Below are positions 1 to 7,229 of a stretch of 16,538 bases of DNA, one piece after another. This DNA is from Jaenimonas drosophilae. Its lineage: Eukaryota > Euglenozoa > Kinetoplastea > Trypanosomatida > Trypanosomatidae. Positions within the stretch are counted from its first letter, which is position 1, and each line of letters starts with the position of its first letter. The notes beneath the pieces are model-generated. The model saw nothing but the letters and a program-made list of their open reading frames with translations, ran no database searches and had not been told where the DNA came from. Made by a program: the position numbers and the translations under genes. The stretch covers positions 1 through 16,538 of the forward strand of contig JASAON010001360.1 of assembly GCA_030849065.1 (NCBI GenBank), given 5' to 3'.

Positions 1-2187
1 CATGAAGCCATCGAGCTGGCGGCGTTGGCGCTCCGCCTTCCTACTTCCAGAAGCCACCGGATAGCGCAGATGTACGTGGATGCTCACCACAAACTCACCC
101 CAACCTTCTTCCGTGAGCTCAAACGGTGGTGATGAAACAGTTCGTACGCATGGCGAAAAACTGCGATCCAGAATGAAAGTTACGGAATCTACGAAGCGGT
201 GGAGATAATCCGACTCATCCTCAACATCATTCTTGTTCGTCAATGTTGTTGTTGTTGTTGTTGTTGCTGAGGTGTTCGGGCCAGATGCCACGGGGAAGCC
301 GGCGTGGAGGCCGCGCACGTACACCGTCCAGCGGTGGCTGCGATCTTTGCTCTCGTTGTTGATGAGGCGCACACAACCACCAACAATGATGGGAATGGTG
401 ATGGAGGTGGGGCAGCCATCATGGCCAGGCCAGCTCGCCGTTGCTGCCATTGTACTCACGCGTTGGTGGTGCTCCTCCTTCTTCATTGCCACGTTGGTGG
501 TTGAGGACGTTGTTGTTGTGGGTGGATCCATCAGGCACAACTGTGGCATCGCCAAGAAGCTGTTTGCATCTGCCAACATGAAGCTCGGCGTGAGGCCTTG
601 TTTCTGCCACAGCGCGGCGGCTGAGACGGCGGCGGTGTTTGGCGCCTCTTCGGTGCTCAGAATGGCCTGCACGGCGGAGGAGGTGGTGGAGGAAGATGCA
701 GAAGATGATTCATCGCTCTCCTCCCGCAGCAATGAAGGAGCCCACAAGGGATCTCCGCTTGACGCATCCTCGTCATGAAGTGGTGTGCTCCACGGCTGCA
801 GCCGTTTCATCTCCAGAGCATCATCAAACAAGGCGTGCTGCTGCGCCACCGTCTTGGTTGTGAGTCTGCCCACTTCTGCGCGATGCATCGCAACGCCATC
901 CACCTCATCTCCATCAACCTCGCGCACGAAGCAATTTACGGTTGCTGTGATACGTCGCTGTGGTGGTGGTGGGCGCACAGGCCTCAACACCTCCGCCACA
1001 TCCATCATCGGCGGCAAGTGGCCCTTCGATGGTCCAGCGCTCACCGATGATGAGGCCGGCGATCCATCGCGATCAGCGGCAGCGGCACGCCCACGGCGGC
1101 CCACGGCGGCGAGGCTCTCCGCATCTCCTCCGCGTGTGTGGCGCTCGCGCATGGCGGAGGTTGTGGTTGGGCTCGACGGAAAACTGGAGGCGTGGCCATC
1201 TTCGTGGCTCACGGAATCCAACCACGCTGATGTGGCATCCACGGTGGCCTCACCCGATGTGGCGCGCGCCGTGTCAAGCGCGCCGGCGGCTCCACGTCGT
1301 CGCGCGGCTGTTGCACGTGTTGAGGAGGATGATGATGATGCCGCAGCAGCAGCAGCAGCAGCGAGCATGGCCTCTGTTGCTGGTACCAACATCATGGGGG
1401 GATTCTTTGGAGGGCGGCCACGCTTGCGCTTCATGGGCACCTCAATCATGCCCTGCTGAATCATCATCATTTGTGGTGCTGTTGCAGCCACAGGAGATGA
1501 TGATGCACGCTTGGCACCCGCAGCAGCTGCAGCAGCGGCGGTCGTGGTGGTCTTGCCACGTACCGTCGCGGGAGGCCGGCCGCGGCCTCGTCCACGACCG
1601 GCGCCACGGCCTCGCCCACGTTTATTCCCGCCGTTCTGCTCCTCCTCCGCACTCTCCGCGGCGCTGCTCTCATCATCATCATCTTCATCGCTCGCCTCGC
1701 TACTGGCCTCATTCTCACTGGGCTCAGAATTCTCGCCGTTCTCCATCTCCGCCTCCTCCTCCACGCGTTTTCGTCGGCCAGGTCCACGGCCACCGCGACC
1801 ACGCCCACGGCCTCGCCCACGTGTTGTTGTTGCGGGGATGGCGCTGGTGGTGCTCGGCACCTCAGAACCAATCAAGGCGTGTTGGCCACCACCCTTCACA
1901 CTCAGATAGAGCTCACCAGGAACGAGATGTGTCGGGAGGCTGAAGCTCACCGCGATGCCATCGGAGCTCTCGCAACGGTACCTGCTCTCAATCTCCTTCA
2001 ACACGCTGCCTTCCGCACCACGTGGAGATGGATGATTTGCAAAGAGCGTCTGCGAGAGAAGCTCACCGAGGGTTTTGGTGTGGCGGCAATCCGCCATGAC
2101 GTTGGTGGTACCTCCGTTGTAGTGGAGAGACAGCTCACGCCACATGGAGGGGCTGCTGCTGGGCAGATGGCGATCATCACGCAGCAT
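1..2187 (-). CDS. YEATS-domain chromatin protein with AT-hooks and RG-rich blocks (3' end outside window)
   Basis: The frame is open from an ATG at 2187 to the left window edge (729 codons visible). An in-frame TAA at 2218-2220 sits upstream, and this ATG is the first after the predicted acceptor at 2509; Met15 (2145) is the alternative start. Order of parts: an unrecognised folded-looking N-terminus (1-110), an RG-rich block (about 123-144), an acidic stretch (about 145-180), a second RG block running into an AT-hook (R202-G-R-P), a second AT-hook (R256-G-R-P), a long Ser/Ala/Thr linker, and a YEATS domain from about 599 to the edge. YEATS evidence is the H618-R-W-T-V-Y-V strand and the PPFELTEEGWGEF motif with W696 and F699. 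YEATS domains read acyl-lysine on histones in acetyltransferase or remodelling complexes, so a nuclear chromatin-reader role is inferred. The LHESF loop of known readers is LDRSF here. Which trypanosome YEATS protein it matches is not determined. Confidence 0.88.
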   Translation of the reverse strand, partial: MLRDDRHLPSSSPSMWRELSLHYNGGTTNVMADCRHTKTLGELLSQTLFANHPSPRGAEGSVLKEIESRYRCESSDGIAVSFSLPTHLVPGELYLSVKGGGQHALIGSEVPSTTSAIPATTTRGRGRGRGRGGRGPGRRKRVEEEAEMENGENSEPSENEASSEASDEDDDDESSAAESAEEEQNGGNKRGRGRGAGRGRGRGRPPATVRGKTTTTAAAAAAAGAKRASSSPVAATAPQMMMIQQGMIEVPMKRKRGRPPKNPPMMLVPATEAMLAAAAAAAASSSSSSTRATAARRRGAAGALDTARATSGEATVDATSAWLDSVSHEDGHASSFPSSPTTTSAMRERHTRGGDAESLAAVGRRGRAAAADRDGSPASSSVSAGPSKGHLPPMMDVAEVLRPVRPPPPQRRITATVNCFVREVDGDEVDGVAMHRAEVGRLTTKTVAQQHALFDDALEMKRLQPWSTPLHDEDASSGDPLWAPSLLREESDESSSASSSTTSSAVQAILSTEEAPNTAAVSAAALWQKQGLTPSFMLADANSFLAMPQLCLMDPPTTTTSSTTNVAMKKEEHHQRVSTMAATASWPGHDGCPTSITIPIIVGGCVRLINNESKDRSHRWTVYVRGLHAGFPVASGPNTSATTTTTTTLTNKNDVEDESDYLHRFVDSVTFILDRSFSPCVRTVSSPPFELTEEGWGEFVVSIHVHLRYPVASGSRKAERQRRQLDGFM
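244..266. repeat. (TGT)n microsatellite inside the YEATS gene
   Basis: Seven TGT units on the plus strand, read on the minus strand as ACA codons (a Thr run). It falls inside the YEATS fold, between the HRWTVYV strand and the FVDSVTFIL strand, and so forms an expanded loop. Confidence 0.9.
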
Positions 2188-2508
2188 TTGGCAATTAATG
2201 AGGAGGTGGATTTGTTTTTAAGTGGGGTAGCGAATGTGACGTTGCTGTTGTTGTTGGATGATGGTGATGATGAATGAATGTTCGTGGAACAACTCAATGA
2301 TGGTCTCACTCCAGTGGCTCGGCAGGGAGATGATGTGGTGGTGAGGGAGATTAGAATACTTCTGATGCTGATGCTGATGTGCGTGTGTGTGTGTGTGTCT
2401 GAAGAGGAGTTATGCAAATGCCGATGTTTGGCAGCGACACAAGCAACAACACCGCCCACACAACACGCGTGTAGCTCCACACGTGATGTAGGGGGGAGAT
2501 CTAACAAT
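2188..2508 (-). other. Predicted 5' UTR of the YEATS gene
   Basis: This leader of about 321 nt lies between the predicted acceptor AG and the ATG at 2187. It has no sense-strand ATG, contains a (CA)n run on the sense strand (2383-2398), and carries an in-frame TAA shortly before the start codon. The extent depends on the acceptor prediction. Confidence 0.5.
2383..2398. repeat. (GT)n microsatellite
   Basis: A pure GT run on the plus strand, (CA)n on the transcribed-sense strand, inside the predicted 5' UTR of the YEATS gene. Confidence 0.95.
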
Positions 2509-2527
2509 CTTCAAGAGAAGGAAGAGT
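2509..2527 (-). promoter_or_regulatory. Predicted spliced-leader acceptor for the YEATS gene
   Basis: On the minus strand a C/T tract, CTTCCTTCTCTTG, is followed by AAG, with the AG at 2510-2509. The next sense-strand ATG is the gene's start codon at 2187. Trans-splicing after a polypyrimidine tract is established for kinetoplastids; this exact site is inferred. Confidence 0.45.
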
Positions 2528-2616
2528 GAGCATGAAGCAGGAAGAGGTACGAGCATGGAGAGTTCTTTGCGTGCCATCCATCTGGCCACTGATGTGCCAC
2601 CGCCACAGTTTCATAA

Positions 2617-2638
2617 ATCATCATCATCATCATCATCA
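2617..2638. repeat. (ATC)n microsatellite
   Basis: Seven uninterrupted ATC units in the long spacer, just upstream of the predicted YEATS-gene acceptor. The same triplet family recurs in coding and non-coding parts of the window. Confidence 0.95.
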
Positions 2639-2955
2639 CTTTGCGTTGTATGCGCGTCGTGGGAATAACGTCAATGGACGTGTACGTGCCAGCCACAGAT
2701 GCATGCATGATGTCTTTGGTTCTCCACTCCACTCATCATACAACGGCATCATCATGATCAATCCATGAGATCGCGCACAAACACACAGCCCACTCATCCA
2801 CCACACTCATTCCATCATTGATGGAGGCACACGCAGACGTTCTTAGAGAAATGAAAACAACATGGAGGCAGATGAGGTATGAGGTGATGATGATGATCAT
2901 AATCATGATGTACGCGGAAGGAAATGAACCAACCAACCATCATGATCGCCATCAG

Positions 2956-2972
2956 CATCATCATCATCATCA
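2956..2972. repeat. (CAT)n microsatellite
   Basis: About five CAT units in the spacer, flanked by further ATGATG/CATCAT islands from about 2880. Confidence 0.85.
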
Positions 2973-3521
2973 GCAGCTGCTTCACTTCCTGCTTTCGCAG
3001 AATCCCTGCACACACTCACGAGGGGAAAAAAAAATATGAGAATGAAAATATCTTGAGGTCCTCAGATAGCGGCGTGCCAAGGTGGTCCCGATATATCAGA
3101 ACAACCATCAGCCACGTACATGTGTACGGGCGCTGCCACTCCCACCTCCTCCTCATCGCACATACATCATGTGAAGATGATGAAGGTGCAGGAGGGAGAG
3201 ATGAGTGAGAGCCAACGAAGAAACAACAGTTTGTTGGTTTGGTTGTTTTTTTGGATGCCGAAGCATCTCGGAAAGAAGATCATGATGATGTGTCGCAGAC
3301 AACCACACTACTCGTGCATTACATCCACGTACACCAACACACGCATGAGTGTTCTTCCGTCTCACACAAGTGAAGGAAAAACAGCGCACGCAATGTGCTT
3401 GATGGATGTTGAGCATGGAGGACGAGGGTTCCCCCCTCAATGAGTTGTATGTGTATGTGTACGTACTTCTTAGACGGCGAGCATGGCTCTGCCGGCTAAA
3501 CAACAACTTCGCTGAGGCCCC

Positions 3522-3851
3522 TCATCCTCGTCGGCGAACGCAACGAGTGTTTTCATTTTGTGTGTGTGTGTGTGGCAGCTCGTACATCATGTTGGAGGAA
3601 TAGCGGCACCCGTGTTGGGCGGGTGTGTTCTTGACGAGTGGTGGAGATGAAGGTGGCACGTACATCTTCGCAAACAGATATACATCATGCTCATCATAAC
3701 AACAGCATCGGTGGCATGGACGTACGAACGTGGTTCGGTGAGACCTTCTCAACATCACGTGGATTGAGAAAGTTGCTGCATCCGACGACGATCGCACCAT
3801 TCGTAGAATCAACCGTGATGGAGCTACCCATGCGCACCATGCTACATGCAT
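3522..3851 (-). CDS. Doubtful small ORF, 109 aa, in the long spacer
   Basis: No protein family is recognised. The frame opens at the ATG at 3851, the first usable sense-strand ATG after a pyrimidine tract (3938-3962) and its first AG (3878-3877), and ends at a TGA at 3522. The middle part is not repetitive and contains several Cys and His residues; the C-terminal end translates a (CA)n microsatellite, which argues against a real protein. A second ATG at 3847 is followed at once by TAG. A shorter overlapping frame (start 3840 or 3831, stop 3694) has a more balanced composition. This could equally be a non-coding RNA or part of a UTR. Confidence 0.15.
   Translation of the reverse strand: MHVAWCAWVAPSRLILRMVRSSSDAATFSIHVMLRRSHRTTFVRPCHRCCCYDEHDVYLFAKMYVPPSSPPLVKNTPAQHGCRYSSNMMYELPHTHTQNENTRCVRRRG
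3559..3574. repeat. (TG)n microsatellite
   Basis: Eight TG units on the plus strand in the long spacer. On the minus strand it would encode the HTHT stretch near the end of the doubtful small frame 3522-3851. Confidence 0.95.
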
Positions 3852-3854
3852 GAA

Positions 3855-3886
3855 TGTGTGTATGTGTGTGCGTGTGCTTGTGCGTG
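3855..3886. repeat. Imperfect (GT)n tract
   Basis: GT-rich plus-strand tract with a few substitutions, in the spacer next to the possible acceptor. Confidence 0.8.
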
Positions 3887-3962
3887 AGGATGCCAATGCA
3901 GCCACCAAAATACAACACCACACAACAACAACGGCCAATAAAGGAAGAAGAAAAGAAAAACG
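3877..3962 (-). promoter_or_regulatory. Possible extra trans-splice acceptor in the spacer
   Basis: On the minus strand GTTTTTCTTTTCTTCTTCC is the strongest T/C tract of the long spacer. The first AG after it is at 3878-3877, and no sense-strand ATG occurs from about 3998 down to 3852. It may serve a small gene or a long YEATS-gene leader, or direct poly(A) addition for the gene upstream. Confidence 0.3.
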
Positions 3963-4028
3963 TTGTCTGAGGCAGCTCCCTCACAGACAATCACAACACA
4001 TCCAGTGGAGAAAAGAGCACGCAGAAGA

Positions 4029-4046
4029 TGTGTGTGTGTGTGTGTG
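4029..4046. repeat. (TG)n microsatellite
   Basis: Nine TG units on the plus strand in the long spacer, in the same orientation as every other GT run in the window. Confidence 0.95.
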
Positions 4047-4167
4047 CGTACATACCACAACTTACTGCCATCTCCATCACGACCAAAAGGAACTGCATAC
4101 ATGCCGGAGTAGTGGAAGAGGAAGAGAGAGGGAACGTCTTAGACAGCCGCACTGAGCGGTGGCTAAC

Positions 4168-4224
4168 CATCATCATCATCATCAGTAACAACAACAACAA
4201 CAACAGAAACAGAAACAGAAACAA
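4168..4224. repeat. Compound microsatellite (CAT)n-(AAC)n-(AGAAAC)n
   Basis: Three short tandem repeats lie in series on the plus strand: CAT units (4168-4183), AAC units (4187-4204) and an ACAGAA hexamer repeated about three times (to 4224). This reads as non-coding spacer DNA. Confidence 0.9.
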
Positions 4225-4475
4225 GATATGAAGATAGTGGCCCCCCCTATTGGCGATTTTTTTTTGGTTCATCGTTTTTGGTGTTTCTTTTTTCTTCAAC
4301 AACAGGGGAGGTGCCTGCGCAGCACACGTACTCAGATCCACCCACATACCGCATACCACATCGCGGTTGTGTGTGCCGGACGAATAAGAAGTGTAGCTCA
4401 GCCAGTTAGAACTAAATGATGAAAAGAAGGTGGCAGAGCATCACGTATTGCGTATTCTATAATGGGGGGAAAACG

Positions 4476-4497
4476 AAACAACAACAACAACAACAAC
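4476..4497. repeat. (AAC)n microsatellite
   Basis: About seven AAC units on the plus strand in the spacer, probably inside the 3' UTR of the C2-ankyrin gene. Confidence 0.9.
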
Positions 4498-4707
4498 GCT
4501 GCAACACACATCACGACCAACAACAATCATCAAAGCAATTCTGGCATCACTCGCGTTGATGGAGCATGTGAAGAAGGGAGAGATATACTCGTCGGTGGCA
4601 GTACTGCACACAATGAAGAAGAATCGTGGATGGAGGCATCCAAACAACAACAACGTGGGGCTGTTTGTGCCAATATCCATCCATCAGCATGTGTGCCTCA
4701 GGATATA

Positions 4708-4731
4708 TCATCATCATCATCATCATCATCA
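4708..4731. repeat. (TCA)8 microsatellite just after the C2-ankyrin stop codon
   Basis: Eight TCA units on the plus strand. Read on the minus strand they are eight consecutive TGA codons, in frame with the C2-ankyrin gene and two codons past its own TGA (4740-4738). Confidence 0.95.
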
Positions 4732-4737
4732 TTCCAC

Positions 4738-6864
4738 TCAGGCCAACAACAAACGTGATACGGCATCAAAGCCCGCTTCCTTGGCGCTCTCCGCCGCCGT
4801 CATGCCGCGCTTGTTGCGGAGCTGCAACAACAACGGCCCCGCCGTTGGATGGCTGTACCGCAGCCACTGTGCCACAGCCGCCTGCCCGCCACACGCAGCG
4901 GAGTGCAGAATGGTATTGCCGCTCTGTGGTGCCACCAACGCACGCAAGTCCACCAAGGGGAGCTCCGGTGTGGGGCCGAGGAGAATCTGCAACACCGCGA
5001 GCTGGCCATGCCACGCCGCAACGTGGAGCAACGTACGTCCAGCATAATCCAGGCACTGCGCGAAGCCGCAGGAGAGGAGCGGATCCATCGTGCGGAGGGT
5101 TGTGAAGATGGCCAAGTCGGCGCCACTGGCGGCGGCGGAGAAGAGATACTCACGATCGGCGTATATGGCGGCGATGTTGTGCGGTGCTTGTTGCTGAATG
5201 TGAATAGCAGAGGACGTGGCAGCAGCGGCGGTGGCGGCACTGCGACGCGGCGGTTGGCCTGCCGCTGTTGCAGCCATCTTGGATGTACGTGTTGGGGAGT
5301 GCGAGGAGGTCTTGGACGATTGGAGGCCAGCCGTGATGGCGTGGGCAACCTTGCGTTTTGGTGATTGCGCAGAGGTACGTGATGGTTGTTGTTGTTGCTG
5401 TTGTTGTGCCACGACGTCTGCCACGGCAGGTGGAGATGGTGCCGCAGCATTGAGTGATGGAGCAGCGATGGCGGGCGCCTCCGGGGCGGCGGCAACGGGT
5501 GGCGGCATGGCGGCCACAAAATGCGAGCGCTGCGCGAAGCTCGCCGAGGATGGCGTTGTGGCGTGGCTGGTGGAGGCGCTGCTGCTCAAGGGCGGTGAGC
5601 GTGGCGCGGTTGGTGCCGCCGCGGCGGGATATGTTGTCTGAGCCACGAGCGGCACTTCTGATAGCACCGGTGCGTTGGCGGCGGCCGGGTAGAGCAAGCT
5701 GGGTGGAGCTGGTGCGGTGGCGAGCTCCGCAGGGGAGCGCGCGAGGAGTGCGCCGTCATGCAAGCTGCTGCTCGATGGGGCGAGAAGTGTGGCCGATGGG
5801 CTCGCCACCGGCGGGTAGCCCGCGACGGCAGGTGCGGGGCTGCCAAGAATGGTGTTCGGCGCCACAGGCACACGTGATTCGTTGTGCGTGGTGTTGTTGG
5901 CGTAGAACTGATCCATATTGAGAATAGTTGTGGAGGGGAGGGCAGCGGCAGTAGGAGGTGCCAATGATGGGAAGCCCGCCGCGGAGCCGTTGCCGTTGGC
6001 CATCATCAGCATCGGTTGTTGTTGTTGTTGTGCCGCGGCAGCAGCAGCGAGGGATGGAATTGGGTAGCTCACCACATCCGCCGTACCCTCCACGCGCATC
6101 GGTGGCGGTGGCGCCATCGCGGGCGGAGGTGGCGCGCATGGAGGATTGGCGAAGATGATGTTTTCAGGTGTACGAGCCGCGCCAAGAGATGGCGGCGTGA
6201 GGGATGGGCTCAGCGTGGCCATCACGGAGCCCACCTGCGGGGCGGCGGGTGGGGCGGCGGCGGGTACGGCGCCGGTGCTCGTCATGGCGTGGTGGGAGAG
6301 GCTGCTGTTTAGGCTGATGAGGTTGGAGCTCGTCGGAACAGGGAGGGCGGCTTGGCCCTCAATGTTGATGGCGGCAGGAACAGGCATGGGCGTGGCAGCC
6401 GCAGGGGGAGCAGCAACCACACCAGCAGGAGCAGCAGAAGTTGCTGGAGGAGGTGCAGCAGCATCGGCAGGCATCTGAGAGATCTCGTACGAGATAGTCA
6501 CGGAGCCGCAGCTGTTGTGTTGAGAGAGATTCGGGTTGCCGCCGTGGCTGAGCTGCACCGTCTTGGTGGTGGCGGGCTGCATATGAAAGAGAGTGAGTGT
6601 TGCCGTGCCAAGAGGATCCTCCAGGTCGGAGTAGGCGAGCTTGTTGAAGGCGCGGATGGTGAGAATGGTGGGCAGGGCGCAGCTCGTGAAGGAGAAGCTG
6701 CTCTCGTACGTTGGGTTGATGGTCTTGGCAACGTGTGGTGTTGCGACGGACTGCGTGCCAATGGAAATGGTGATGTACGGGTTGGAGGTGCCACCAGCAT
6801 TCACACCAATGAGAGACTCTGCGCGATGCACTACCACATCAATCTTGGCGTTGTAGTCGGCCAT
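4738..6864 (-). CDS. C2 domain - low-complexity linker - ankyrin repeat protein
   Basis: 708 aa from the first true ATG (6864) to a TGA at 4738. The frame is open further upstream but only with a non-ATG codon, and the C2 fold begins right after this Met. Residues 1-130 form a C2 domain, seen in the TSNPYI loop and the KTINPTYESSFSF motif. The Asp residues that bind Ca2+ in classical C2 domains look replaced (GVNAGGTSN; loop 3 starts FNKLAYSD), so calcium-independent lipid or protein binding is likely. Residues about 131-560 are a Pro/Ala/Ser/Thr-rich, probably disordered linker with two poly-Gln runs. The C-terminal 140 or so residues contain about three ankyrin repeats (for example DYAGRTLLHVAAWHGQ and SGNTILHSAACGGQ). 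A membrane-linked scaffold role is inferred; no orthologue is named. Confidence 0.88.
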   Translation of the reverse strand: MADYNAKIDVVVHRAESLIGVNAGGTSNPYITISIGTQSVATPHVAKTINPTYESSFSFTSCALPTILTIRAFNKLAYSDLEDPLGTATLTLFHMQPATTKTVQLSHGGNPNLSQHNSCGSVTISYEISQMPADAAAPPPATSAAPAGVVAAPPAAATPMPVPAAINIEGQAALPVPTSSNLISLNSSLSHHAMTSTGAVPAAAPPAAPQVGSVMATLSPSLTPPSLGAARTPENIIFANPPCAPPPPAMAPPPPMRVEGTADVVSYPIPSLAAAAAAQQQQQPMLMMANGNGSAAGFPSLAPPTAAALPSTTILNMDQFYANNTTHNESRVPVAPNTILGSPAPAVAGYPPVASPSATLLAPSSSSLHDGALLARSPAELATAPAPPSLLYPAAANAPVLSEVPLVAQTTYPAAAAPTAPRSPPLSSSASTSHATTPSSASFAQRSHFVAAMPPPVAAAPEAPAIAAPSLNAAAPSPPAVADVVAQQQQQQQPSRTSAQSPKRKVAHAITAGLQSSKTSSHSPTRTSKMAATAAGQPPRRSAATAAAATSSAIHIQQQAPHNIAAIYADREYLFSAAASGADLAIFTTLRTMDPLLSCGFAQCLDYAGRTLLHVAAWHGQLAVLQILLGPTPELPLVDLRALVAPQSGNTILHSAACGGQAAVAQWLRYSHPTAGPLLLQLRNKRGMTAAESAKEAGFDAVSRLLLA

Positions 6865-7209
6865 ATGGAGAGAGGATGGTGATGAAAGTGAGTTGTGTTG
6901 TTGCGACGGGAGGTGGTTGGTGGACGCTACCAAGAAGATGCGCCACACAAATGCAGAATGCGTCAAAGAGCGGGTATCTATGTGAGGTAGTCGGCAGGAA
7001 CACGAGTGTGGGGCTCAGATGCACGCGTGTTGTGTTGTGTTTTGGTAGGGCGGGCGGGTTATTCAGCGATCAGCACCAACGAAGGTTCGATGCTGCTGAT
7101 GATGAGAGTGATTGGGGGCGATGGGGGGTTGTAGCAGAGCTTGTACTCGGCACAGGGGGAGAGGCTCTGGGGGGGTGCTGCTCGTCTCTCGGAAGGTTGG
7201 GGGATGAAC
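6865..7209 (-). other. Predicted 5' UTR of the C2-ankyrin gene
   Basis: About 345 nt between the predicted acceptor and the start codon, with no sense-strand ATG. C-rich tracts on the sense strand (about 7118-7190) are the only other notable structure. Confidence 0.5.
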
Positions 7210-7229
7210 CTGGATAGAGAAGAGAATCA
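7210..7229 (-). promoter_or_regulatory. Predicted spliced-leader acceptor for the C2-ankyrin gene
   Basis: The minus strand reads TTCTCTTCTCTATCCAG with the AG at 7211-7210, a classic pyrimidine tract plus AG. The first sense-strand ATG after it is the start codon at 6864. Confidence 0.55.

Larger units (their letters stand above)
2528..4737. other. Long microsatellite-rich spacer between the C2-ankyrin and YEATS genes
   Basis: This 2.2 kb holds no long open frame with protein-like composition. Open frames here are mostly translations of (GT)n, (ATC)n and (AAC)n repeats. It must contain the 3' UTR and poly(A) site of the C2-ankyrin gene. A strong sense-strand pyrimidine tract near 3938-3962 followed by a less repetitive stretch (about 3600-3850) could mark a small extra transcript. 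A plus-strand T9 run (4257-4265) and T/C tract end in CAG at 4305. No tRNA, snRNA or spliced-leader RNA gene was recognised. Confidence 0.7.

Noticed and set aside
960..1943. Plus-strand open frame of 327 codons
   Set aside because: It lies antisense to the YEATS gene, is rich in His, Arg, Pro and Trp from reverse-read GC-rich codons and repeats, and shows no domain. The minus frame has a clear YEATS fold and AT-hooks.
3991..4359. Minus-strand 122-codon frame with a Leu/Met-rich stretch
   Set aside because: The hydrophobic run is a translation of the (AAC)n, (ATC)n and GAAACA repeats; no other protein-like content.
4390..4415. tRNA A-box-like motif TAGCTCAGCCAGTTAGAAC
   Set aside because: The D-stem has a mismatch, G18-G19 is missing, no B-box (GTTCNANNC) follows at the right distance, and no acceptor stem can be drawn.
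2617..4731. Tandem short repeats as a CRISPR array or mobile element
   Set aside because: They are simple di-, tri- and hexanucleotide microsatellites without regular spacers, terminal repeats, target-site duplications or transposase/reverse transcriptase frames.
6865..6966. 34-residue N-terminal extension of the C2-ankyrin protein
   Set aside because: It would start at TTG; the first ATG after the predicted acceptor is at 6864, directly before the C2 domain.
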